Source: Mesorhizobium sp.
GTDB taxonomy: Bacteria > Pseudomonadota > Alphaproteobacteria > Rhizobiales > Rhizobiaceae
NCBI GenBank assembly: GCA_004020875.1
Contig: SAPZ01000020.1
Coordinates: 52,719 to 116,718 of the forward strand
Direction of reading: 5' to 3'
Length of the DNA: 64,000 nt
Position 1 is the stretch's first letter. Each line of letters begins with the position of its first letter. The position numbers and the translations under genes were made by a program. Below the pieces are notes generated by a model. It did no database searches and was not told the origin of the DNA. It worked only from the letters and a program-made list of their open reading frames with translations. Positions 42,966 to 50,286 of the stretch are shown here, in pieces.

Positions 42966-43187
42966 CTAGGCCTTCTTCGGGCGCTTCGGAGCGGTTTTCC
43001 TTGGCAGCGCCACTGGCGCTTCGGCTTCATGCGCCAGCCTGGCGGCGCGCAACCGCTCGGTCTTGGCCGCCCTCTCCCTTGCTTCCAGGTCCTGAATCTG
43101 CCGAGCGACCCGAGAGGTCGTGTCGGTCTTGGCTTCCGTGCGGGATGGGACCGACTTGAACAGGCCGGTATCCGGTAACGACTTCAT
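42966..43187 (-). CDS. Small basic protein with RAAKTxRLRAARL motif
   Basis: 73 aa from ATG 43187 (GAGGAG 6 nt upstream). MKSLPDTGLFKSVPSRTEAK, then RVARQIQDLEARERAAKTER, then LRAARLAHEAEAPVALPRKT. The helical KTERLRAARL block recurs as KTARLRAARL in the protein at 54433-54699, so the two are distant paralogues. Function unknown; the charge suggests RNA or DNA contact. It follows the cspA-like gene past a terminator. Confidence 0.6.
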   Translation of the reverse strand: MKSLPDTGLFKSVPSRTEAKTDTTSRVARQIQDLEARERAAKTERLRAARLAHEAEAPVALPRKTAPKRPKKA

Positions 43188-43203
43188 TGTCATCTCCTCA
43201 ATC

Positions 43204-43229
43204 AAAAAAGGCCGGGCAAGCCCGACCTT
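43204..43229 (-). terminator. Terminator of the cold-shock gene
   Basis: GGCCGGGC/GCCCGACC-type stem with one mismatch and an AA loop, followed on the minus strand by six T (43204-43209). It lies 63 bp after the cold-shock gene's stop. Confidence 0.75.
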
Positions 43230-43292
43230 CTCCAACACGCCTCTGCGGCCACTGCCAGTACATCCGTGGTCAAGGACCCCGAGGCGCTGTAA

Positions 43293-43502
43293 TTAGGCGG
43301 CTTGCAGATTCTCGGCCGAGCTTTTGCCGCTGCGGGCATCCTTCACGACGTCGAAGCTGACCTTCTGGCCTTCAACGAGGGAGCGCAGCCCTGCGCGCTC
43401 TACAGCCGAGATGTGAACGAACACGTCCGGCTGGCCGCCGCCCTGCTCGATAAAGCCGAAACCCTTGGTGGAATTGAAAAACTTCACCGTTCCAGTAGTC
43501 AT
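43293..43502 (-). CDS. cspA: Cold-shock domain protein
   Basis: 69 aa, AGGAG before the ATG at 43502. A single OB-fold with RNP1 KGFGFIE (about residues 14-20) and RNP2 VFVHISAV (about 29-36). Binds single-stranded nucleic acid as an RNA chaperone. The start codon overlaps the stop of a 61-codon upstream reading frame (43499-43684). A long AT-rich 5' region, usual for csp genes, precedes it. The symbol is generic; rhizobia have several csp genes. Confidence 0.92.
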   Translation of the reverse strand: MTTGTVKFFNSTKGFGFIEQGGGQPDVFVHISAVERAGLRSLVEGQKVSFDVVKDARSGKSSAENLQAA

Positions 43503-43684
43503 TGCGATCTCCTTACAAATCGACGCAAAATCATACGCACCCGGCAACCGCCAGGCGACGCTATGTTCGAAATTGAGAGGGAAGATCGTAAGAGCGCAAT
43601 TTTGCGCGAAAACAACGTTCTTTCAGCAAGATCGATTTGCAACATATAGCTCTTAATTTCCTCATCGACAAGGGCTTCCGGCAT
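43499..43684 (-). CDS. Possible upstream reading frame coupled to cspA
   Basis: 61 codons, ATG 43684 with GGAAG 5 nt upstream, reading [20 protein letters not shown], then [20 protein letters not shown]. It ends in TGA overlapping the cspA ATG (ATGA). It covers the AT-rich leader, so it may be coding or may simply be the csp 5' UTR. If translated, cspA translation would be coupled to it. Confidence 0.35.
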   Translation of the reverse strand: MPEALVDEEIKSYMLQIDLAERTLFSRKIALLRSSLSISNIASPGGCRVRMILRRFVRRSQ

Positions 43685-43791
43685 AATACTTCCAAAGCGC
43701 GACCTTTCCAGACGAAAGCAGCTCGCGCTGGAATGGCCGATCCGAAAGAGCATTGGTTTCGGCGAGCTTCGGTTTCCTGAACGGAGCAGCA

Positions 43792-43949
43792 ATGACCGAA
43801 AGGGACAACAATCCAACCCCCCAGGAAGTGGTGCAGCGACTGGTGCAGGAGACGGGTATCAGCGACGCGATCTCGTCCGCTTTATCGGCCTGGACTGGAG
43901 TTCTCTTGTCCGGGAGGCCAAGTTGATCGCTTCCCCGCCACGGGACTAA
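43792..43949 (+). pseudogene. Frameshifted small gene
   Basis: Frame 1 from ATG 43792 reads MTERDNNPTPQEVVQRLVQE then TGISDA and would stop at 43926 after a poor-looking tail. A second frame carries on from about 43868 as DLVRFIGLDWSSLVREAKLI to a stop at 43949. The two pieces join into one plausible 50-residue helical protein (RLVQETGISDA + DLVRFIGLDW). A small deletion has probably broken a working gene, or a programmed shift occurs. No homologue could be checked. Confidence 0.4.
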
Positions 43950-43956
43950 CCCGGAT

Positions 43957-44370
43957 TCAGTCCCTGGAATCCAGCTGGTCGAGGATGGCGAGGCCGGTTT
44001 CGTATTTCTCAGGCGCCACACCCGCCTGGTGCGCCTGCCAGAGATTGTCGCGCAGATCGGCTATCTTCACCGGCAATGCCAGCTCGTTAGAGGCGGCGCG
44101 GCAGAGGAAGCCCTCCTCGCTCTCGTCCATGCGCCGCGTCAACGCATCGACCGCGGCCACCACCGACTGGCCGAAACCGGCGCCCTCCAGCCTCTCCAAA
44201 GTCCACCCGTCACCCTTCTCGACAACATCGTGCAGGTAGGCGACGGTCTTTTCGTCCAGCGTCTCGACGGCATCGGCAACGCGCCTCAGATGTTCGATAT
44301 AGGGCCGGCCGGTCTTGTCCTTTTGGCCGCGGTGAGCCTGCTCGGCGATCTTTGCTGTCTGGTGAAGCAT
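43957..44370 (-). CDS. HD-domain phosphohydrolase (small alarmone hydrolase-like)
   Basis: 137 aa. HD-domain metal ligands are visible: AEQAHRGQKDKTGRPYIEHL (His near residue 12 and His near 26) and VAYLHDVVEKGDG (HD pair near 47-48), with NLWQAHQ later. The AHRGQKDKTGxPYxxH start is that of RelA/SpoT hydrolase domains, so this may be a small alarmone hydrolase that clears (p)ppGpp. It has no synthetase part. An EcfG-like promoter candidate lies at 44504-44528. Confidence 0.78.
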   Translation of the reverse strand: MLHQTAKIAEQAHRGQKDKTGRPYIEHLRRVADAVETLDEKTVAYLHDVVEKGDGWTLERLEGAGFGQSVVAAVDALTRRMDESEEGFLCRAASNELALPVKIADLRDNLWQAHQAGVAPEKYETGLAILDQLDSRD

Positions 44371-44503
44371 GTTCCTTCCAATCTCGTCACAATAGAGCCC
44401 GCCCCGGCGAGGGACGGCCGAGGCGGGCTTACTCGGGTCTGCACCCGGTAGGTGGCGCGCCTTTCGCGGGGGGAGCGGGGCTGCGCGCCATCCTGCCTTC
44501 CAG

Positions 44504-44528
44504 AACAGCGGCGCCGAGCGAATGTTCC
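44504..44528 (-). promoter_or_regulatory. Candidate EcfG promoter of the HD-domain gene
   Basis: Minus strand GGAAC-N18-TT (GTTCC at 44524-44528, AA at 44504-44505), -10 TGTT, 134 bp before the start. The surrounding gap 44371-44827 (457 bp) has no other supportable gene. Confidence 0.35.
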
Positions 44529-44771
44529 CGCCGCTGCGGGATTTTTAAGATACCGCGCCGCCGTTCCACATTAGACCAATGCGGCCAAGAAGAAGCCCGG
44601 TCGCAAGCCGGGCTGTGAGGTCTTGCAGACAAAGCCGACCGGAGGGCAAATCGACCGGAGGGCCGTTCGTTGTGCCTCTGTTAATTTGCCGGGTCATCAG
44701 GACGGCCGGATGACCTCGCCAGCCCATAAGATCCAGCGACCGACACCACCGGAGAAAAAGACTTTTCAGCA

Positions 44772-44796
44772 GGAACCTCGCGACCGCGCTGCCGTT
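44772..44796 (+). promoter_or_regulatory. EcfG-type general-stress promoter (strict)
   Basis: GGAAC at 44772-44776, 16 bases, CGTT at 44793-44796, 31 bp before the CsbD start codon. Confidence 0.78.
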
Positions 44797-44827
44797 AGCC
44801 CTCCATGTCCAACAGGAGGTCCGGCAA

Positions 44828-45031
44828 ATGGATTGGAACCGCGTAGAAGGCAATTGGAAGCAGATGAAGGGCAAGGTCAAGGAACAGTGGGGCAAGCTCA
44901 CCGACGACGATCTCGACCGCATCGCGGGAAAGCGCGACCAGCTCGAAGGCAAGATTCAGGAGCGCTACGGCATCGAGAAGGATCGGGTGCGCCGCGACAT
45001 CGATGACTGGTACAGCCGCCAAGGCTGGTGA
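44828..45031 (+). CDS. CsbD-family stress protein
   Basis: 67 aa, AGGAGG upstream. MDWNRVEGNWKQMKGKVKEQ then WGKLTDDDLDRIAGKRDQLE: the classic CsbD pattern. CsbD is a sigma-B-dependent stress protein in Bacillus; its rhizobial homologues are general-stress genes. The strict EcfG promoter ahead fits. The 265 bp downstream (45032-45296) contains no gene. Confidence 0.93.
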   Translation: MDWNRVEGNWKQMKGKVKEQWGKLTDDDLDRIAGKRDQLEGKIQERYGIEKDRVRRDIDDWYSRQGW

Positions 45032-45263
45032 CAGCCGACGCCCGAAGCCCGAAGCAAAGGGCGCTGCCGTGCAGCAGCTCCTTTTTGGTGAGCCGTTCAG
45101 GGTCGCGCGAGGCGGGCGCTTATCTCCATCTCGACACCCGGTCGAGCGGCGTCGGCAAATCGGCAGTCCCGCCAGGGACGAGTTCCGCCAGCGCCGCGGC
45201 ATCGCGGCGGAATTTCGCCAGAGAGAATGACCGGCCGCAGCTCGCCATGCCATCCTCCGGGCC

Positions 45264-45288
45264 GGAACCTTCATTCGGGGTCCGCATT
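45264..45288 (+). promoter_or_regulatory. Candidate EcfG promoter
   Basis: GGAAC at 45264-45268, 18 bases, TT at 45287-45288 (-10 CATT). It sits only 9 bp from the next start codon, so the mRNA would be almost leaderless if this is used. Confidence 0.3.
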
Positions 45289-45296
45289 TGTTGGCT

Positions 45297-45521
45297 ATGG
45301 ATGTTTTCGACACAAATTCTCTGGTCATCGAACAGGCAAAGGCCCTGCGCGCCGAAAACAGCCGCATGCGGGAACTGGCATGGGCATATGTGGAGCAGTC
45401 CAGGGTCCTCGCCCGGCATTTGGCGGCGATACGGAACCAGTCAGGTCGGGCATTGCCGAAGATGGGCGACGGACACTTGACTGAGATCGAGCGGGCCCTA
45501 GATAACCTGGATCGCTGGTAA
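45297..45521 (+). CDS. Small helical protein, 74 aa
   Basis: From ATG 45297: MDVFDTNSLVIEQAKALRAE, then NSRMRELAWAYVEQSRVLAR, then HLAAIRNQSGRALPKMGDGH. Strongly amphipathic coiled-coil-like helix. No ribosome site is visible, which matches the near-leaderless promoter placement. No family recognised. Confidence 0.55.
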   Translation: MDVFDTNSLVIEQAKALRAENSRMRELAWAYVEQSRVLARHLAAIRNQSGRALPKMGDGHLTEIERALDNLDRW

Positions 45522-45562
45522 CCCACCACTGGACATCATTAGCGGCTGAGAGACGACGAACG

Positions 45563-45590
45563 CGCTCCCGTCTGAAAACGGGAGAGCGCT
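45563..45590 (+). promoter_or_regulatory. Hairpin enclosing the ribosome-binding site of the next gene
   Basis: GCGCTCCCGT pairs with ACGGGAG-AG-CGC around a CTGAAA loop, with a 2-nt bulge. The paired right arm contains the GGGAGAG Shine-Dalgarno of the 59-aa gene whose ATG follows immediately. Translation would be low unless the stem opens. Confidence 0.45.
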
Positions 45591-45770
45591 ATGCGCCAAA
45601 CCAAAACTGCGTTGCCCCGGGCACGCGACCCCTTCCAAGATCAACTTGTCCAAGGCAGCAAAGACGCGATCAAGCGATCCCGGGAATTGCTGCGCCGCAC
45701 CGAGCGTCTGGTGCGCTCGGAACTGCCGAATGTCTCGGAACAGCCTTCCGACGAAACTCCTAATCCTTAG
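45591..45770 (+). CDS. Small basic protein, 59 aa
   Basis: MRQTKTALPRARDPFQDQLV, then QGSKDAIKRSRELLRRTERL, then VRSELPNVSEQPSDETPNP. An amphipathic basic helix with an acidic tail. GGGAGAG precedes the ATG within a hairpin. No family recognised. Confidence 0.55.
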   Translation: MRQTKTALPRARDPFQDQLVQGSKDAIKRSRELLRRTERLVRSELPNVSEQPSDETPNP

Positions 45771-45862
45771 AGCAATTCCAGAAACATTTGGGCGGCTTTC
45801 CGCCCGGAATTGCGTAAAAACAAGGAGATAGAAGATTTCACCGTTTCCGTGAAACGGTGAAA
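45771..45862. repeat. Two adjacent palindromes
   Basis: First, GCAATTCC ... GGAATTGC (about 45772-45823) encloses a GGCGG/CCGCC hairpin. Second, TTTCACCGTTTC/GAAACGGTGAAA (45836-45862) is a perfect 12-bp stem with a 3-nt loop. Both types are frequent intergenic palindromes in Mesorhizobium as I recall. The rest of the 353-bp gap up to 46123 has no gene. Confidence 0.6.
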
Positions 45863-46123
45863 TGCTCTGGTCGCACGACTGCTTCGAGCGCAGCGTAACC
45901 ATGTCGCTGTTCCCCATCGCCGTGAACAGCGAATTTGACGCGATTGGCCTCAGGCCGTCGCACCAGTCATGCCTTCCGGCATTTCGCGGGGAAAAAGCGC
46001 CGAATTATCAAATGTTAGCGCGCTCTGTTCAACAACCCCATACCTCGTCAAGCGCGCCTGTTTTTGAATCACTTGTGACATCCCCTGTGACCGGGCCGCT
46101 CGGCCTGCTCATGGAAGACATGA

Positions 46124-46843
46124 ATGCTCGAATCGCTTTTCCTGAACCTTGGCCAGCACGACAGCCTCTCGGACGAGGAACAATCCCTGCTCGGCGATTT
46201 GATGGCCGGCGAGCGCAGCTTCGCCGCGGGGCAGGATATCGTCGCTTCCGGATCGCGACCGGTGTACAGCACGCTTATCCTGGACGGCCTCGCGGCCCGC
46301 TACAAGGTGCTTGCCGATGGCGGCCGGCAGTTCAGCTCGCTGCAGGTTCCAGGCGATTTCGTCGACCTATACGCCTTCCTGCTGAAGACCATGGACCACG
46401 GCGTCATCGCGCTGTCGCCCTGCCGCGTCATCCTGGCCGACCACTCCAAGCTGCGCAGCATCACCGAGCGGGCGCCGCACCTGACGCGGCTTCTGTGGCT
46501 CGACACGCTGATCGACGGCGCCATCCACCGCGAATGGATCGTGGCCATGGGACGCCGCTCGAAGGTCTCGCATCTGGCGCATCTGTTCTGTGAGCTGTTC
46601 GTCAGGCTGCAGGTGGTGAAGCGGACCAACGGCATGAGCTTCCATTTGCCCGTTTCGCAAGCCGAGCTCGCCGATGTGCTCGGCCTGTCGGTGGTGCATA
46701 TGAACCGCGTCATCAGCGCGCTGCGCAACAGCGGCGTGATCGCCTGGGCGAACCATACGGTGACGATCCTCGACTGGCGGAAGCTGCAGCAGATCGCCGA
46801 ATTCGACCCGACCTATCTCTCGATGACCCGCGAGCCGCGTTAA
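46124..46843 (+). CDS. Crp/Fnr-family transcriptional regulator (paralogue 1)
   Basis: 239 aa. Cyclic-nucleotide-binding-like domain (GERSFAAGQDIVASGSRPVY, LAARYKVLADGGRQFSSLQV, PGDFVDLYAFLLKTMDHGV) then a winged helix (LPVSQAELADVLGLSVVHMN, RVISALRNSGVIAW). There is no N-terminal Cys cluster, so it is not an Fnr-type oxygen sensor. It is strikingly close to the product of 57283-58002: same start MLESLFLNLGQHD and same end FDPTYLSMxREPR. No specific target is evident. Confidence 0.88.
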   Translation: MLESLFLNLGQHDSLSDEEQSLLGDLMAGERSFAAGQDIVASGSRPVYSTLILDGLAARYKVLADGGRQFSSLQVPGDFVDLYAFLLKTMDHGVIALSPCRVILADHSKLRSITERAPHLTRLLWLDTLIDGAIHREWIVAMGRRSKVSHLAHLFCELFVRLQVVKRTNGMSFHLPVSQAELADVLGLSVVHMNRVISALRNSGVIAWANHTVTILDWRKLQQIAEFDPTYLSMTREPR

Positions 46844-46887
46844 CGCGCTCTGCCCGACCCCGCTGCGCTTTTCCGGCCGACCCCCCG

Positions 46888-46992
46888 TCAGTCACCGCGT
46901 CGTTTCCGGTGCGGAGACTCCTGATTCTCGTCGCGCAGCATCTGCCTGTCGTCGGGATCGATCAGATCCGAGCGGCGCTTATGTTCCGGCAT
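46888..46992 (-). CDS. Possible 34-aa charged peptide
   Basis: MPEHKRRSDLIDPDDRQMLR then DENQESPHRKRRGD. Very charged, ATG at 46992 with no good ribosome site. Listed because the composition is protein-like and the region is otherwise empty. Confidence 0.25.
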   Translation of the reverse strand: MPEHKRRSDLIDPDDRQMLRDENQESPHRKRRGD

Positions 46993-47057
46993 GAAGCGAT
47001 GCTGCCTGAGTTCAACTGAGCTCAGCGCTACAGCCCCTCAAATCACGATTGCGCATC

Positions 47058-47082
47058 GGAACAAGTCCGGGCGCTTCCGGTT
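47058..47082 (+). promoter_or_regulatory. Candidate EcfG promoter
   Basis: GGAAC at 47058-47062, 18 bases, TT at 47081-47082 (-10 GGTT), 24 bp before the next start codon, the same distance as for the strict promoter at 36448. Confidence 0.45.
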
Positions 47083-47106
47083 TCGCATTGATCAGGACTA
47101 CGTGAA

Positions 47107-47310
47107 ATGGCCCAGGATCGACCTCATAACGAAGCTCTCGCGAAGCTGCTGAGACAGCAGTTTTCCAGCGAGTTCTTAAGACGGCACCTGCGCGCGTGGC
47201 CACTTTTCCGAGTTGACCGTCAGCTTCCCGAGCGCCTTCGGGCCCTGCTTGAAAGGCTCGGGCGAAGGAGCGGTCGAAACGGTTATCACAAAGGGGATGA
47301 CAAGCGCTGA
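47107..47310 (+). CDS. Hypothetical basic protein, 67 aa
   Basis: MAQDRPHNEALAKLLRQQFS, then SEFLRRHLRAWPLFRVDRQL, then PERLRALLERLGRRSGRNGY. The ALAKLLRQQF ... LPERLRALLERLG pattern weakly recalls the helices of NepR anti-sigma factors (IPDRFLDLLxxLD), but the spacing differs. Ribosome site weak. A promoter candidate lies upstream. Confidence 0.5.
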   Translation: MAQDRPHNEALAKLLRQQFSSEFLRRHLRAWPLFRVDRQLPERLRALLERLGRRSGRNGYHKGDDKR

Positions 47311-47372
47311 GAGGCCAAGTTCGAGATAGTCGGGCCGTCTGCAATTCTGGTCCGGCGCAAAACGGACGGCGC

Positions 47373-47570
47373 TTAATTGAGAAGCCGCTCCCGGTGCGCA
47401 ATGTGCAGCGCCTGCGTGACTTCGAACAGTTCAAGCAGTTCTATTGCCTGCTGGGCCGGTGCGCCCAGTTCGGTGAGTCGATCGATAATCTCACGCTGGC
47501 GGGAGATATGACGCGCTCCCATTCGGATATGACGATTGAGCATTTCAAGCTCGGTTTCGGAGCTAGCCAT
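47373..47570 (-). CDS. Small helical protein, 65 aa
   Basis: From ATG 47570: MASSETELEMLNRHIRMGAR, then HISRQREIIDRLTELGAPAQ, then QAIELLELFEVTQALHIAHR. This is a rhizobial hypothetical family in which RHxRxGxRHIxRQREI precedes a second helix. Divergent from the 47741 gene, which belongs to a related helical family. Function unknown. Confidence 0.6.
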   Translation of the reverse strand: MASSETELEMLNRHIRMGARHISRQREIIDRLTELGAPAQQAIELLELFEVTQALHIAHRERLLN

Positions 47571-47740
47571 CTGGTCGCAACGTGGGTGGCGCGGTGAGGA
47601 TCGTCTCGCAACGTGCGCCTGCGATCGTGCGCCGGCTTTGATTTTCATCAATTGCCCGAGGGGCTTGGTCGTCATGGCGCGCCTCGACTCCTCTCCGCCA
47701 CGGCGATATGATTTCAAAGCTCGGAGTTAGGGCAAGGCTG

Positions 47741-48076
47741 ATGGACCGCTTTATCGCCAGAGAGAACATCAAGCACTTCGTGGACCGCCTTCAGACGGAG
47801 ACGGACGACGCCACCAGAGCGACGGTTCAAAGGTTGCTGATTGCTGAAGAGGACAAATTCGCGAAATTGTCCGAACGGCTGGATATGGTGGACCAGAACA
47901 TCCTCCGGATCGCCGATCTTGCAGTGCTGCAGCGCGCAAAGGTCAATGACATGCGCCCTGATGGCGACGGCGCGGCATTGGCCCACCGTCACCTCGAAAA
48001 CCTCGAGGAATTACACAGACTCTTTGTCGCGAGCCGGCAGCTCGTGGTCACCATGATGGATAGGTCCAGCCTATAA
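47741..48076 (+). CDS. Helical hypothetical protein, 111 aa
   Basis: From ATG 47741 with GGCAAGG; an ATG at 47708 is also open. MDRFIARENIKHFVDRLQTE, then ATRATVQRLLIAEEDKFAKL, then HRHLENLEELHRLFVASRQL. The FIARENIKHF..RL....D...R..V..LL..EEDK motif is frequent in small rhizobial proteins of unknown function. Confidence 0.65.
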   Translation: MDRFIARENIKHFVDRLQTETDDATRATVQRLLIAEEDKFAKLSERLDMVDQNILRIADLAVLQRAKVNDMRPDGDGAALAHRHLENLEELHRLFVASRQLVVTMMDRSSL

Positions 48077-48156
48077 TCGGCAGCCGGTCGAATACGCACG
48101 TCTAAACAAATGTGGATGAAGGCGGCGTCGCCTGATGCCAGGGTGACGGCGGCCGT

Positions 48157-48181
48157 GGAACCGATTCCCCGTCGCTCCATT
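48157..48181 (+). promoter_or_regulatory. Candidate EcfG promoter of the Nramp-like gene
   Basis: GGAAC at 48157-48161, 18 bases, TT at 48180-48181 (-10 CATT), 129 bp before the start. The weakest of the set. Confidence 0.3.
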
Positions 48182-48309
48182 ATCCCGTGTCTTCTTTAGC
48201 GTTGCTCATGTCATGAACAGCCTTCTCGATACGATCGTGCACATCGCGCCGACCGACGCGGCTTCGACAGAAATGGCAGCGCCCTCAAACTGAAAAGGAA
48301 CGGCAGGCG

Positions 48310-49620
48310 ATGACCGAGGTCGGTGCCCGGGTCGAGAAAGAACAAAGCAACATTCTGGCAAAAGGCCCGTTCCAGCGGCTCGTTCGCACGGTCGGGCCGG
48401 GCTTTATCACCGGCGCGTCCGATGATGATCCGTCCGGCATCGGAACCTACAGCCAGGCCGGCGCCCAGCTCGGCTTCAACATCGGCTGGGCCATGCTGTT
48501 CACCTTCCCGCTGATGGCGGCGATCCAGGAGATCGCGGCTCGCATCGGACGCACCACCGGCAAGGGCATCTCCGGCAACCTCAGCCGGCATTATCCGGCC
48601 TCGCTGCTTTACGTGGTCGTGATGCTGCTGTTCGTCGCCAACGTCATCAACATCGGCGCCGATCTCAGCGCTATGGCGGATGCGTTGAAACTGCTGGTCG
48701 GCGGGCCCAGCCCGGTCTACGTCATCACCTTCGCGGTGGTCTGCGTCTGCGCGATCGTGTTCCTCGACTACACGCGTTATGTGAAGGTCCTCAAATGGAC
48801 GACACTGAGCCTGTTCGCCTATGTCGTTGCGATGTTCGCCGCGAATGTGCCCTGGGCCGACGCGGCCAAGGGGCTGTTCATTCCGCATGTTGAATGGAGC
48901 GGCGCGTTCGCCACCACGCTGCTCGCGATCCTGGGCACGACCATCTCGCCCTATCTGTTCTTCTGGCAAGCCTCGCAGGAGGTGGAGGAGGAGGAACTGA
49001 AGCCTACCGCCAAGCCGCTGAGGTGGGCGCCGTGGCAGGCGTCAAGGGCGTTCCAGCGGATACGCGCCGACACGCTGGTGGGAATGGCCTTCTCGAATTT
49101 GATCGCCCTCGCAATCGTATTCACCACGGCCGCCACTCTACACAAGGCGGGGGTGACGGACATTGCCTCGTCCACGGACGCGGCAAAGGCGCTCGAGCCG
49201 GCTGCCGGCAAATTCGCCTTCATCATCTTCTCGGCCGGCATCATCGGCACCGGACTTCTGGCGGTTCCGGTGCTGGCGGGCTCAGCGGCTTTCGCCGTGG
49301 GCGAGGCGCTGCGCTGGAAGGTTGGGCTGCGGCGCCGACCGAAGGAGGCGGTGGCGTTCTACGCCACGCTCGCCGCCGCGACGGCGCTTGGCACCGTCAT
49401 CATGTTCACGCCGATCGACCCGATCAAGGCGCTCTACTGGAGCGCTGTGATCAACGGCCTATGCGCCGTCCCGGTGATGGTCGTCATGATGCTGATGTCC
49501 GGCCGAAAGGACATTATGGGGGAGTTCCCGGTCCAGGGCTGGCTGCGGGCCCTGGGCTGGTTGTCGACGATAATAATGGCCGCTTCATCGGCGGGCCTCG
49601 TGGCGCAGTGGTTTGTATAA
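48310..49620 (+). CDS. Nramp-related metal ion transporter with altered metal site
   Basis: 436 aa, about eleven membrane helices of the LeuT/APC fold. TM1 has VGPGFITGASDDDPSGIGTY where classical Nramp has DPGN. TM6 has LGTTISPYLFFWQASQEVEE where classical Nramp has the Met-Pro-His motif. The metal-binding Met is thus missing, as in the Nramp-related magnesium transporters and aluminium transporter branches. It is probably not a classic MntH Mn2+ importer. A bidirectional terminator follows. Confidence 0.82.
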   Translation: MTEVGARVEKEQSNILAKGPFQRLVRTVGPGFITGASDDDPSGIGTYSQAGAQLGFNIGWAMLFTFPLMAAIQEIAARIGRTTGKGISGNLSRHYPASLLYVVVMLLFVANVINIGADLSAMADALKLLVGGPSPVYVITFAVVCVCAIVFLDYTRYVKVLKWTTLSLFAYVVAMFAANVPWADAAKGLFIPHVEWSGAFATTLLAILGTTISPYLFFWQASQEVEEEELKPTAKPLRWAPWQASRAFQRIRADTLVGMAFSNLIALAIVFTTAATLHKAGVTDIASSTDAAKALEPAAGKFAFIIFSAGIIGTGLLAVPVLAGSAAFAVGEALRWKVGLRRRPKEAVAFYATLAAATALGTVIMFTPIDPIKALYWSAVINGLCAVPVMVVMMLMSGRKDIMGEFPVQGWLRALGWLSTIIMAASSAGLVAQWFV

Positions 49621-49663
49621 AGGGGAAGTGGCGGCAGTGACCCATTCGATGCGCCAAACGTGA

Positions 49664-49694
49664 AAACGGCGGCTGAAGCAGCCGCCGTTTCTTT
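49664..49694. terminator. Bidirectional terminator
   Basis: 12-bp perfect stem AAACGGCGGCTG/CAGCCGCCGTTT (49664-49675 with 49679-49690), 3-nt loop, then CTTT. It separates the convergent Nramp-like and exported-protein genes. Confidence 0.75.
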
Positions 49695-49711
49695 GTCGAT
49701 GCCGATTGGCC

Positions 49712-50005
49712 TCAGTTTGCGCCGCCGAGTTCCTTGGTCATCTTGCAGAAATTGTCATGCTGCTTGGCGATGGCCTCGTCGCCGCAGTCCTTCTTGATCG
49801 AGGTGCGGTCTTCCTCGCTCATGGCAAGCCATGCCTTCTTGAACTCATCGCCGGATCTCATCGTCTTCATCCCCGCATCGGTAAAGAAGGGCGACATCTT
49901 CTGCGGATCGTCCAAGGCCGATGTTCCTTTGGCGCTGCTGGCCATCGCCGCGCCCGTAGCGAGTGAAAAAGCGAGTGCGCTCATGCAAAGGATCTTGGTA
50001 TTCAT
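49712..50005 (-). CDS. Small exported protein with two Cys
   Basis: 97 aa from ATG 50005 (GGGAG 7 nt upstream); 50011 is also possible. Signal peptide MNTKILCMSALAFSLATGAA, cut near AMA-S. The mature protein SAKGTSALDDPQKMSPFFTD, then MSEEDRTSIKKDCGDEAIAK, then HDNFCKMTKELGG is helical with one disulfide. Similar small periplasmic proteins occur in Rhizobiales; function unknown. Confidence 0.65.
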   Translation of the reverse strand: MNTKILCMSALAFSLATGAAMASSAKGTSALDDPQKMSPFFTDAGMKTMRSGDEFKKAWLAMSEEDRTSIKKDCGDEAIAKQHDNFCKMTKELGGAN

Positions 50006-50227
50006 TTTCATGCTCCCAGCCTGGGTTGGGATCAACTGCTTTTCAACAGCGCGTGTCCGGGTAAAAAGTTCCGCGCGAAATCAAAGAAATGCCGGTCGCG
50101 ATTGCCGCGCGAGGGTCGTCTGCAGCCCCCTTCGATCGAGCTCGCCTTCGATCGGCTCTCGATCTCTTCGGGCGGCGGTCAACAACAAATGAGTGCCCCG
50201 ACCGCTTTCACCGGAAAATTTCTGTCG

Positions 50228-50252
50228 GGAACAAGTTCGAAAAAACTGTGTT
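50228..50252 (+). promoter_or_regulatory. Candidate EcfG promoter of the DUF892 gene
   Basis: GGAAC at 50228-50232, 18 bases, TT at 50251-50252 (-10 TGTT), 34 bp before the start codon. DUF892 genes are known members of the rhizobial general-stress regulon, which strengthens the call. Confidence 0.55.
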
Positions 50253-50286
50253 GGATTGGTTATCCACCCACCCAGGAGATGCGAAT

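Noticed and set aside
43662-44021. 119-codon minus-strand frame
   Set aside because: It overlaps the HD-domain gene in another frame and the frameshifted small gene; the composition is random-like.
50040-50075. GTTCC upstream of the exported-protein gene at 50005 as a minus-strand stress promoter
   Set aside because: The distance to the nearest AA/AACG block is 19-21 with the wrong -10; no acceptable match.
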